Origin: Acidimicrobiia bacterium
GTDB taxonomy: Bacteria; Actinomycetota; Acidimicrobiia; Spongiisociales; JAHEDJ01
Reading direction: 5' to 3'
DNA: 7,028 bases
NCBI GenBank assembly: GCA_030598025.1
Contig: JAUVQS010000080.1
Coordinates: forward strand, 1 to 7,028
Every line of letters begins with the position of its first letter. The stretch's first letter is position 1. Of the stretch, positions 1 through 6,348 are shown piece by piece. The translations under genes and the position numbers were made by a program. The notes below the pieces were generated by a model, which was given only the letters and a program-made list of their open reading frames with translations, was not told where the DNA came from and did not search any database.

Positions 1-405
1 ATTCAGCGTGATCGTTTCCGCTTCCTCGGTGCCGGCCTCCACGAGGCCAATGGAAATCGGGACCCGGACTTGACCCAACTCGAGGTCGATCGTTCCACGC
101 CAGGGGTCGGCCGTCTTGTTGATCACTGCCAGCGTCAGAGACACCCGGTTCTCTCCAGCTGCCCGCGCTCGGAAATCGACGTCGATCCCACCGCAGATAC
201 CTTGCTCTGCACCGGCTACCAGCTGAGTTGCACTCAACACGATGGGATCGGAACCGGCTTCAACGATCACTGAAAACGGTGTCTCAACCTGACCTTCGCA
301 AGTCAGCACGTGGGTGAGTCCGCGCAGCGATGAGGTCATGATCGGAATCAGGAAGACACCAACAAGTGTGGCCAGCGCCACACGTGACTTGAGGATGGAC
401 GGCAT
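1..405 (-). CDS. Unrecognised exported or membrane-anchored protein (N-terminal 135 residues, runs off left edge)
   Basis: An open frame starts at ATG 405-403 and runs without a stop to base 1, giving 135 codons; the C-terminus is outside the window. Residues 8-24 (RVALATLVGVFLIPIMT) form a hydrophobic stretch after a short basic start (K6, R8), so it is a signal peptide or a single membrane anchor. The rest looks like a secreted beta-rich domain: alternating hydrophobic strands such as FSVIVEA (44-50), VSLTLAVIN (88-96) and VRVPISIGL (113-121), with two cysteines (C36 and C71) that could form a disulfide. The mature part has few lysines. I do not recognise the family and assign no function. 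The start is favoured because the hydrophobic segment follows it directly. There is no strong Shine-Dalgarno, but a promoter-like TTGACT-N17-AACACT ends 6 nt before the ATG, which would fit a leaderless transcript. It is divergent from the GGDEF-like gene. Confidence 0.72.
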   Translation of the reverse strand, partial: MPSILKSRVALATLVGVFLIPIMTSSLRGLTHVLTCEGQVETPFSVIVEAGSDPIVLSATQLVAGAEQGICGGIDVDFRARAAGENRVSLTLAVINKTADPWRGTIDLELGQVRVPISIGLVEAGTEEAETITLN

Positions 406-411
406 GTCACC

Positions 412-440
412 AGTGTTCCCGCCGGCGACCCCAAAGTCAA
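412..440 (-). promoter_or_regulatory. Candidate promoter of the leftmost minus-strand gene, possibly leaderless
   Basis: On the minus strand a -35-like TTGACT (440-435) is followed after exactly 17 nt by AACACT (417-412, three of six matches to TATAAT). Six nucleotides then separate it from the ATG at 405. A transcript starting about 7 nt after the -10 would begin at or next to the start codon. The -35 is good and the -10 is weak, so this is a pattern match only. Confidence 0.35.
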
Positions 441-447
441 AGATCGA

Positions 448-464
448 CCGAACGGCCGGTTCGG
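448..464. repeat. 17-bp inverted repeat in the divergent spacer (candidate operator)
   Basis: The arms CCGAAC (448-453) and GTTCGG (459-464) are perfect inverted repeats around a 5-nt centre. The site lies between the two divergent genes, just upstream of both candidate promoters. That position suits a regulator binding site, but no regulator gene is next to it, and 6-bp arms can occur by chance in GC-rich DNA. Confidence 0.3.
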
Positions 465-470
465 GCGGTT

Positions 471-476
471 TAGCAT
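471..476 (+). promoter_or_regulatory. Candidate -10 element of the GGDEF-like gene (leaderless layout)
   Basis: TAGCAT fits the TANNNT -10 pattern used by actinobacterial housekeeping sigma factors, and it ends exactly 6 nt before the ATG at 483. No convincing Shine-Dalgarno lies at the usual distance; GGGCGG at 464-469 is too far upstream. No good -35 is present at 17 or 18 nt. A leaderless mRNA is the simplest reading. Confidence 0.35.
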
Positions 477-482
477 GCGGCC

Positions 483-1352
483 ATGACCGCCGCCCCCCGC
501 ACCCAAACACGTTCTGTCAGCTACTCGCAGGCACGCAGCCTCGTTCTGATTCTCGGCCTGGTTGCCCTCGGCATCGTGGCCCTGATCATGTACGTCCGCA
601 GGGTGGATCCGGCCGAGGTGTCGGCGACGATGTTCTTCCTGCCGATATTCGTCGGCTTCCTCTTCTTCGGGATCCGTGGCGGAGCAATTCTCGGTGCGGT
701 GGCAACCGTTGGCTACATCTGGATCCGTTCTCCCGCGATCGACCTCGTGGGATGGGGCGAGCTCCTCGACCTGATCGTCACAAGAGCTGTTGGATATATG
801 GCGTTCGGCCTGATCGGAGGATGGGCATCCGAACAGCTTCGAGACTCGATCACGAAACTCGACCTCTACGACCAGATCGACGACGCCACGGGATTGTTCA
901 ATTCTCGAAGCCTGGTTGAGACGATCGACCTCGAGAAGTCGCGGGCGAATCGGTATGAGAAAGTCTTCTCCCTGGTAACAGCCGACCTTCCCTCCCCTAC
1001 TGAGTTGAATCGACGGGCAGAGCGCAACTTCCTGACCGACCTCGGCGATCGAGTCCGGCGCAGTGTCCGCACGGTTGATCACGCCGTCTACGCCCGTGAC
1101 AACGACAGACATTTGCTGGCGTTCGTATTGCCGGAGACATCGGCCGCAGGGGCGCGCACTTTCGCCGGGAAGCTGCGAGAACAAGTCATCGCCCTGGCGG
1201 CCGAACATTCGCTGAGCCTCGAGGCAGCCTCGATCACGACGGCGGTTGCTTCATTTCCCGATGACCCGGCGAGCGTCGACGAAGTCACGGCCCGGTTCCG
1301 CGAAATCGCCGCAGTCGACTTCCCGGAGGCCGCCGACTCAGCCTCCGACTGA
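483..1352 (+). CDS. Four-TM membrane protein with degenerate GGDEF domain, probably catalytically inactive
   Basis: The 289-residue product has about four hydrophobic segments (roughly 19-38, 49-63, 68-82, 94-115), a MASE-like membrane sensor region, then a cytoplasmic domain that aligns with diguanylate cyclases. The family opening motif is recognisable at 133-142 (DDATGLFNSR, compare D-x-LTGL-x-NRR), followed by LEKSRANRYEKVFSLVTADL (150-169) in place of the usual E-x-x-RA...LLLLDLD. The distal part ends FVLPETSAAGARTFAGKLRE (214-233), typical of the strand and helix after GGDEF. The catalytic GGDEF itself is gone: the aligned stretch reads RDNDRHLL (205-212). The metal and guanine residues of the D-x-D-x-FK-x-x-ND region are also missing, apart from D168. 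An RxxD motif (R196-T-V-D199) remains where c-di-GMP-binding I-sites lie. It is therefore unlikely to make c-di-GMP and could be a c-di-GMP receptor or a purely structural or sensory protein (inference). Its stop lies 15 nt inside the convergent comEC 3' end. Confidence 0.8.
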   Translation: MTAAPRTQTRSVSYSQARSLVLILGLVALGIVALIMYVRRVDPAEVSATMFFLPIFVGFLFFGIRGGAILGAVATVGYIWIRSPAIDLVGWGELLDLIVTRAVGYMAFGLIGGWASEQLRDSITKLDLYDQIDDATGLFNSRSLVETIDLEKSRANRYEKVFSLVTADLPSPTELNRRAERNFLTDLGDRVRRSVRTVDHAVYARDNDRHLLAFVLPETSAAGARTFAGKLREQVIALAAEHSLSLEAASITTAVASFPDDPASVDEVTARFREIAAVDFPEAADSASD

Positions 1353-3473
1353 GATCACGACGTCCCCATCCCGATCGGTTCGCCGCACATCTGTGCCCAT
1401 CTCTTCGAATAACTCGAGGACATCGGGCGACGGGTGCCCGTAGTCGTTCGGGCCAACCGGAATGATCGCAAGCTCGGCTCCGGTTGCCCGAAGCCATTCC
1501 AGGTCGCTGGTCGCAGCCCCCTGATGGGGGACCTTCAGTACATCGGCCGAGATCGGGCCCAGGTCTGCTTGCGCATAAGTCTCGGCGTCCCCCGGCATCA
1601 GGATCGTCTGACCGCCAACCTCGACCAGCAACACCACCGATTGGTCGTTGGGCGACGCATACCGACGCACGGGGCCGAGCACCTCGATATGAAAGTCGCC
1701 GATCTGAATGGTCCAACCGGCCCGGGCAATCTCGACGGGCACCTCCAACCGCGCCGCCAGATCGAGGAGTTCCTGCATCTCCGGCCCCGGATCCGGCTGC
1801 CCCGCATGCCAGACCCGTCCGACCGGGATATGTTCGAGCGCGGCGATCAGACCGGCGACATGGTCGTGATGCTGATGCGACGCAACGAGAAGGTCGACAT
1901 GATCGATGCCGTAGTGACGGAGGCGTTCGATCAAAACACCGGGGTCGGGCCCGCCATCAATCAGCACCACCGCCCCCTCGTCGTCGAGGAGGAGTGACGA
2001 GTCGCCCTGTCCGACATCGAGAAACACAACGGCCGGGAGGGAGATCGGCGTCGGGCTCAACCCGATGGTGATGAACGCCCACGCCGCCGCTATCAAGCTC
2101 ATAACCCGACGGAGGCCCGAGACCCGGGCCAGCACAACGGCGATCATTACCCCGCAGTATCCGACCCACCCGATCTGCGGCCACGGAGCGGCGGATCGGG
2201 CGATGCCCAGCACGATCCCGGCGATGGCGGTTGCCAGATCAGTCAAGATCGGCACCCCGGCCAGCACGCCGAGGCCGCCAAGACTCGTAGCCGCCACGAC
2301 CAAGGGGCCGGCGAGGAGGTTGGTCACCGGCGACAGCAACGGCAATGTGCCGAAGTGGATCAACAGCAGCGGAGCCACTGCCAGTTGAGCCGACACTGTG
2401 GCGGCCAGCGTCGCTCCCACCAGCGGGAACCGCCGCAGAGGACGAAACCCGGCTCCTGCGATAACTCCGGCGGTGGCGCCAACGGAGAGCTGAAACCCGA
2501 CATCCGAGACGAGTTCTCCAGAGACGAGCAACAGTCCGGCAACTCCGCCGCCCAGAGCAGTCCACGGACCCAGGGACAGCCCGAATGCTCGAGCGACCAG
2601 AACGAAACCGGCCATGACCGCGGCACGCAGGACGGACGGCTCCCATCTCGTGATGATCACGAAGAGGACAAGTCCGACCAACCCGAGCACCGCACGACGC
2701 CGTGGTCCGAAACCGAACAGTCCGACGATGACCCACCACAAGATGAGGAAGAGAGCAACGTTGCTTCCCGACACCGCCACAAAGTGAGAAAGCCCGGCCC
2801 GGCGAAGAGCTTCGTAATCCGGCCGGGGCAGCTCGCGAACATCACCGATCAGGAAACCGGACACCAACGCCGCGGCCGGTCGGTCGGTCGTTTCCGAAAG
2901 CTGATCCTCGACCCTGGAGCGAATCAGATTGGCGGCGCGGAAGAAGCCCCTTGCCTCCGAGATCCGCTCGACGGTTCGGGCCGTGATCCGCCCCGCGTAG
3001 ACGTCACCTCGCGCCTCACCCGACAATGCTTCGAGCCTGCCGGTGACTGCCAACCGATCACCCGCCATGAACCGGCCCGGCTGATCAATGCTGACCAGCA
3101 ACCGCGGGCCGTCCCAGCCGGTCACCCGATCTCGGGTACTCAGATACTCGGGTTCCATGAGGAACCACGCCCCGATAGGCGAAGGGCGCTGGTCCTCAAC
3201 GGCGACTCCCCCGACTTCAACGACTCCCTCCGGCACGAAGCTCTCGAGGATGGCCTGATCGCGCTGTGACGAGAACACCCCGGACAGCGACCCGGCAACG
3301 GCGATCACGGCCAGGACGAACAACCATCGCTTGCCCAGCGCCAGACAAACTGCCGGGACCACCAACGCGACTGCGACCGCCGGAAACCCAAACGACCGGC
3401 CGGCCCAGGCTGCCGTCCACACGACACCGGCTGCCGCCACGGCCCAACGGCCGACTTCATCGGGAAGATTCAC
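1338..3473 (-). CDS. comEC: ComEC/Rec2-family DNA uptake channel
   Basis: The 711-residue product carries transforming single-stranded DNA across the cytoplasmic membrane in natural competence. The usual three parts are present. Residues 1 to about 170 hold N-terminal TM helices plus the soluble DUF4131/OB-like region. The polytopic Competence domain (about 200-470) has its family motifs SHFVAVSGSNVALF (229-242) and GFQLSVGATAG (326-336). A C-terminal metallo-beta-lactamase fold (about 480-711) has DVGQGDS (486-492), a full zinc motif H533-x-H535-x-D537-H538, GDAET (628-632), VPHQGA (648-653) and YGHP (678-681). The metal ligands look intact, which supports a nuclease-like role for the C-terminal domain, though that activity is inferred from the family. 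Length is normal. The GTG start overlaps the comEA stop in GTGA, so the two are almost certainly one translationally coupled operon. The 3' end overlaps the convergent GGDEF-like gene by 15 bp. Confidence 0.96.
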   Translation of the reverse strand: MNLPDEVGRWAVAAAGVVWTAAWAGRSFGFPAVAVALVVPAVCLALGKRWLFVLAVIAVAGSLSGVFSSQRDQAILESFVPEGVVEVGGVAVEDQRPSPIGAWFLMEPEYLSTRDRVTGWDGPRLLVSIDQPGRFMAGDRLAVTGRLEALSGEARGDVYAGRITARTVERISEARGFFRAANLIRSRVEDQLSETTDRPAAALVSGFLIGDVRELPRPDYEALRRAGLSHFVAVSGSNVALFLILWWVIVGLFGFGPRRRAVLGLVGLVLFVIITRWEPSVLRAAVMAGFVLVARAFGLSLGPWTALGGGVAGLLLVSGELVSDVGFQLSVGATAGVIAGAGFRPLRRFPLVGATLAATVSAQLAVAPLLLIHFGTLPLLSPVTNLLAGPLVVAATSLGGLGVLAGVPILTDLATAIAGIVLGIARSAAPWPQIGWVGYCGVMIAVVLARVSGLRRVMSLIAAAWAFITIGLSPTPISLPAVVFLDVGQGDSSLLLDDEGAVVLIDGGPDPGVLIERLRHYGIDHVDLLVASHQHHDHVAGLIAALEHIPVGRVWHAGQPDPGPEMQELLDLAARLEVPVEIARAGWTIQIGDFHIEVLGPVRRYASPNDQSVVLLVEVGGQTILMPGDAETYAQADLGPISADVLKVPHQGAATSDLEWLRATGAELAIIPVGPNDYGHPSPDVLELFEEMGTDVRRTDRDGDVVISVGG

Positions 3474-4093
3474 GGAATCGCCACGAAGTCCCGGATGGTG
3501 GCCAGCTTGCCCTCACCTATCCCCGGTACATCGAGAAGATCCTCGACGACGACGAACGGTCCGTTCTCATCGCGATAATCGGCGATTCGCTCCGCCAGCA
3601 CCGGACCTATCCCGGGCAAAGAAGTTATCTCCTCTACCGACGCCACGTTCACCCTGACCCGACCATCCTCCGCCTGGACACCCGACAATGCGGCCGGCAC
3701 CGGGCTCTCGCCCCGGCGCGGCACAACAATCAGCGTCCCGTCGACGATCGGTGCCGCCAGGTTGATGGCGGTGAGATCTGCCGTGGGAAGAGTGCCACCC
3801 GCCGCGGCGAGCGCTTCCGCCACCCGCGCCCCATCAGCCAGATCAACGAGTCCGGGAGCGGCGACGGCACCGGAGACGTGCACGGTCGACCGACCGGCTT
3901 GGGACCGGGTGACGGCTGTCGATGTCTCACGATTGATGACGACCGGGGTTGGTTCGGTCGGTTTCCCTCCAAACCACACTCCCGAAGCAACGGCAATGAG
4001 CAGGGCCACCCCACCGGCGACGAGGTGTTGTGGTTGCAACGAGCCTCCTAAGGCATCGCCCACCCGTCGCACACCACCCCATACGTGTATCAC
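3470..4093 (-). CDS. comEA: ComEA, competence DNA receptor (SLBB plus helix-hairpin-helix)
   Basis: The 207-residue product is the membrane-anchored DNA-binding receptor that hands double-stranded DNA to ComEC. Domains in order: a short N-terminal cytoplasmic stretch, one TM helix (about 24-42, LVAGGVALLIAVASGVWFG), a linker, an SLBB domain (about 70-125, beginning VHVSGAVAAPGLVDL), a second linker, and a C-terminal (HhH)2 domain (about 146-205) with hairpins SLPGIGPVLAERI (158-170) and DVPGIGEGKLATI (188-200). It opens with the family VNVAS motif (148-152). Length and order match Gram-positive ComEA. The start is GTG at 4093; an in-frame TGA at 4126-4124 limits extension, and a weak GAAG lies just upstream. 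The gene is first in the comEA-comEC pair and divergent from ppk2 across 75 bp. Confidence 0.95.
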   Translation of the reverse strand: MIHVWGGVRRVGDALGGSLQPQHLVAGGVALLIAVASGVWFGGKPTEPTPVVINRETSTAVTRSQAGRSTVHVSGAVAAPGLVDLADGARVAEALAAAGGTLPTADLTAINLAAPIVDGTLIVVPRRGESPVPAALSGVQAEDGRVRVNVASVEEITSLPGIGPVLAERIADYRDENGPFVVVEDLLDVPGIGEGKLATIRDFVAIP

Positions 4094-4131
4094 GATCTTC
4101 GAGCCGGCGGAAGAGGTGTGAGATCAATCAC

Positions 4132-4160
4132 TAGGGTTCTTGACGCTGAGCCAAGAGGAG
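4132..4160 (+). promoter_or_regulatory. Candidate -10 and ribosome binding site of ppk2
   Basis: TAGGGT (4132-4137) fits the TANNNT -10 form. AGAGGAG (4154-4160) is a strong Shine-Dalgarno with 8 nt to the ATG at 4169, and it decides the ppk2 start over the in-frame upstream codons. No good -35 is visible, so the promoter call is weak while the RBS is firm. Confidence 0.5.
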
Positions 4161-4168
4161 AATCTGCC

Positions 4169-4972
4169 ATGCACCGCTACCGGGTCGAACCGGGCGAGGA
4201 CGCCCAGATCGCCGCACGAGACACGAAGGACCTCCAGGGTTTCCAAGGGAACAAGTCGGCGGGCAAAGTTGCGATGAAAGCCTTGAACTCCCAACTCGAG
4301 GAGTTACAGGAGCTGCTGTATGCCGAGGGCAAGCACAAGGTCTTGATCGTTCTTCAGGCGATGGACACTGGCGGCAAGGACGGAACCATCCGCCATGTGT
4401 TCGATGGAACCAACCCGCAGGGTGTGAAGGTGGCGAGTTTCAAGAAGCCGACGGCTGAAGAACTTGCTCACGATTACCTATGGCGAGTGCACGACAACGC
4501 ACCCGCCACCGGGCAGATAGCGATCTTCAACAGGTCGCACTACGAAGACGTGCTGATCGTCCGGGTTCACGACCTCGTCCCGGAACACCGGTGGCGGCCG
4601 CGCTACGAACATATCAACGCCTTCGAGAAGCTTCTGGCCGAAGAAGGAACGACGATTTTGAAGTTCTTCCTTCACATCTCCAAACAGGAGCAGAAGGAAC
4701 GCCTCCAGGCGCGCCTCGATGAGGCGGAGAAGACTTGGAAGTTCTCGAAGGGCGACCTCGCTGAGCGGAAGTTGTGGGACACGTACATTCAGGCGTACGA
4801 AGAGGCCCTCACCCAGACGTCCACCGAGTGGGCGCCGTGGTATGTGATACCGGCCGATCGTAAGTGGTATCGGAATCTGGCGATTTCAACGATCATCGTT
4901 GACACGCTCGAGCGGCTCGGCATGGAGTACCCGGAACCGGAAGAAGGACTAGCGGAGATCGTCATCGAGTAG
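4169..4972 (+). CDS. ppk2: PPK2-family polyphosphate:nucleotide phosphotransferase (class III-like)
   Basis: The 267-residue cytoplasmic enzyme transfers phosphate between polyphosphate and nucleotides, most often phosphorylating AMP and/or ADP at the expense of polyP. The P-loop is MDTGGKDGTIRHVF (65-78), the Walker B-like motif is FNRSHYEDVLIVRV (120-133), and the lid region includes DLAERKLWDTY (196-206). The C-terminal STEWAPWYVIPADRKWYRN (218-236) is also typical. From memory, the whole chain, including the opening M-x-x-YRV-x-P, resembles the single-domain class III PPK2 of Meiothermus ruber, which accepts both AMP and ADP; substrate class here is inferred from that resemblance. The ATG at 4169 is chosen because of the strong RBS and the matching N-terminus; an in-frame extension to 4085 would run back through the spacer into comEA. 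The gene stands alone on the plus strand, divergent from comEA and convergent with lgt. Confidence 0.95.
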   Translation: MHRYRVEPGEDAQIAARDTKDLQGFQGNKSAGKVAMKALNSQLEELQELLYAEGKHKVLIVLQAMDTGGKDGTIRHVFDGTNPQGVKVASFKKPTAEELAHDYLWRVHDNAPATGQIAIFNRSHYEDVLIVRVHDLVPEHRWRPRYEHINAFEKLLAEEGTTILKFFLHISKQEQKERLQARLDEAEKTWKFSKGDLAERKLWDTYIQAYEEALTQTSTEWAPWYVIPADRKWYRNLAISTIIVDTLERLGMEYPEPEEGLAEIVIE

Positions 4973-4973
4973 G

Positions 4974-5029
4974 GCCATGAGCCGCGAGCCATCAGCCATC
5001 AGCCATCAGCCTTGAGCCTTGAGCCTTGG
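4974..5029. repeat. Heptanucleotide tandem array, eight 7-nt units
   Basis: Eight consecutive 7-nt units, each GCC followed by four bases, fill the gap after the ppk2 stop. In order they are GCCATGA, GCCGCGA, GCCATCA three times, GCCTTGA twice, and GCCTTGG. The array begins one base after the ppk2 stop codon and ends 12 bp before the lgt stop. Register is perfect over 56 bp, so slippage or unit expansion is the likely origin. Function is unknown. Confidence 0.9.
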
Positions 5030-5039
5030 CCGTGAGGCT
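5022..5039. other. Weak stem-loop in the ppk2/lgt convergent gap
   Basis: AGCCT (5022-5026) and AGGCT (5035-5039) can pair in a 5-bp stem with an 8-nt loop. It is the only stem I see in this 69-bp convergent gap, and no U-tract follows on either strand. It is a poor intrinsic terminator and is listed only because both genes should end transcription near here. Confidence 0.2.
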
Positions 5040-5041
5040 GC

Positions 5042-5848
5042 TCAGATGATCGCCGGTTCTTCTTCTTTGGTCCGGTTGCGCAGCCACAGGCCGACAGAGC
5101 CACCGATCACCACGGCGATGCTCACCCATCCATTACGGCTCAATCCCAGGAACCTGAATGTTGTGTCCGTTCGGATGAGCTCGGTAAGGAAGCGGCCCGT
5201 CCCATACATGATGAAATAGGCGAGCAGAATGGATCCTCGTCTCAGTTTGAACCGTCGCTCCACGGTCAGGAGCACGGAGATGACGCCGAGGTTCCAAAGC
5301 GATTCGTAGAGAAACGTCGGATGAAACGTCTCGAACTCGACGTACTCCGCCGGGCGGAACCGTCTGGCGATCTCGAGTCCCCACGGTAGGTCGGTCGGAG
5401 TGCCGAACAATTCCTGGTTGAAATAGTTGCCCCAGCGCCCGATTGCCTGAGCCATTGGGAGTCCGATAGCGACTGCATCCGCGAAAGCCGGGAAGTCTCC
5501 CCCGCGCCGTCGCATCACCCAGATCGCGGCAATGGCTCCCCCGGTGAGGCCGCCGAACAGGGCCAGTCCGCCTTCCCAGATGGCGAAGACGTGCAACCAC
5601 CGACCCTCGAATCGAGACAGATGCGTACTGACGTAGGCCAGGCGCGCACCCAGGAAGCCGATGACTACCGCCCAGAAGGCCGCCTTCTCAACGTCTTTCG
5701 GGTCTCCACCGAAGCGCAAGTACCGGCGCTCGGTGATCACGATCCCTACGACCACACCAATGCCGATGAGAATCCCGTAGAAATGGATATCGAGAGGCCC
5801 GATCTCGAGGATGTTGACGGACGGCGATGGGATGGAAGCGAGAATCAC
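5042..5848 (-). CDS. lgt: Prolipoprotein diacylglyceryl transferase
   Basis: The 268-residue polytopic membrane enzyme moves diacylglycerol from phosphatidylglycerol to the lipobox cysteine of prolipoproteins, the first step of lipoprotein maturation. The N-terminus (LASIPSPS, then IHFYGI at 21-26) is typical of actinobacterial Lgt. The Lgt signature is GRWGNYFNQELFG (137-149), carrying the counterparts of E. coli R143, N146, E151 and G154. HPTFLYES (176-183) and YGTGRFLTELIR (215-226) follow, the latter with counterparts of Y235, R239 and E243. The position equivalent to E. coli H103 is phenylalanine (F98 in WEGGLALFGG); other residues vary here in Gram-positive Lgts, so activity is still expected. 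The start is GTG at 5848: an in-frame TAA at 5878-5876 leaves little room for another. It follows the PH-domain gene after 43 bp on the same strand, probably in one transcript. No strong Shine-Dalgarno is visible. Confidence 0.96.
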   Translation of the reverse strand: MILASIPSPSVNILEIGPLDIHFYGILIGIGVVVGIVITERRYLRFGGDPKDVEKAAFWAVVIGFLGARLAYVSTHLSRFEGRWLHVFAIWEGGLALFGGLTGGAIAAIWVMRRRGGDFPAFADAVAIGLPMAQAIGRWGNYFNQELFGTPTDLPWGLEIARRFRPAEYVEFETFHPTFLYESLWNLGVISVLLTVERRFKLRRGSILLAYFIMYGTGRFLTELIRTDTTFRFLGLSRNGWVSIAVVIGGSVGLWLRNRTKEEEPAII

Positions 5849-5891
5849 GAGCGCAATGCTGCCACAGGTGGCCGGTTACGCAAACGGACGC

Positions 5892-6329
5892 CTACGAAGG
5901 ACTCAGCGGACCGTCCGAACCCACCGACAGGGCGAGGGCGGCCAGTTGGTCACTGCGCAACGTGTCATCGCCGGCCTCGCGACGAGGCTGCAACCCGTAG
6001 AGGTATATGGATGACCCGTCTCGCAGGCGGAATCTGCCGACCGGGCCGATCAACGGACGAGTGTCCATTCCACACTCAACGATGTCCGCCCGGTTCACCT
6101 TGCGCCGCCGTCCGAAGTTGATCACGGTGATGTCGGAACCCTCGACCTCGACGCGCGAAGACGCCATCAGCCAGAAGTAGATGATGACGACGACCGCGAT
6201 GATCCACAGACCGACCCGTCGTTCGAACGTGGGAGTGAACAACGAGAAGCCGACGATCAACACGACCACGAACCCACCCGCCCAGGCCGCACGCGGCCGA
6301 ATATCCGGCGATTGATAGGTCTGCCTCAC
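5892..6329 (-). CDS. Two-TM bacterial PH-domain protein (CFP6-like)
   Basis: The 145-residue product has two TM helices (about 15-31 and 39-55) separated by a short polar loop, then a small beta-rich domain (about 57-115). Its pattern SSRVEVEGSDITVINFGRRR (57-76), RADIVECGM (80-88) and FRLRDGSSIYLYGL (100-113) resembles the bacterial PH domain of the low-molecular-weight antigen 6 (CFP6) family common in actinobacteria. The molecular role of this family is not established, and I assign none. The start is GTG at 6329: an in-frame TAA at 6341-6339 closes the frame just upstream, and no in-frame ATG occurs before residue 55. There is no Shine-Dalgarno, but TAAGCT ends 6 nt before the GTG. The gene precedes lgt and follows the tandem palindromes. 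Confidence 0.82.
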   Translation of the reverse strand: MRQTYQSPDIRPRAAWAGGFVVVLIVGFSLFTPTFERRVGLWIIAVVVIIYFWLMASSRVEVEGSDITVINFGRRRKVNRADIVECGMDTRPLIGPVGRFRLRDGSSIYLYGLQPRREAGDDTLRSDQLAALALSVGSDGPLSPS

Positions 6330-6335
6330 GCCCAG

Positions 6336-6341
6336 AGCTTA
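6336..6341 (-). promoter_or_regulatory. Candidate -10 element of the PH-domain gene (leaderless layout)
   Basis: On the minus strand TAAGCT (6341-6336) fits TANNNT and ends exactly 6 nt before the GTG at 6329, the same spacing seen at two other starts in this window. Possible -35 sequences (TTGCTG or TATTGC, about 6357-6364) fall inside the outer arm of the nearer palindrome, so the repeat may contribute to or interfere with this promoter. The -35 spacing is not ideal. Confidence 0.35.
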
Positions 6342-6348
6342 GGCCCGG

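Noticed and set aside
314..1208. Frames overlapping the GGDEF-like gene on both strands
   Set aside because: They are shadows with low-complexity, arginine-rich translations, while the plus-strand frame from 483 has TM helices and a recognisable domain.
483..1352. Active diguanylate cyclase
   Set aside because: The GGDEF motif is replaced by RDNDRHLL and the metal/guanine residues are missing.
2355..3269. Long plus-strand frame of 304 codons
   Set aside because: It is fully antisense to comEC, with a composition rich in R, P, S, D and Q typical of shadow frames; comEC is certain.
4085..4168. Upstream extension of ppk2 to 4085
   Set aside because: It would overlap comEA and the divergent spacer and lacks family similarity; the ATG at 4169 has a strong RBS and matches the class III N-terminus.
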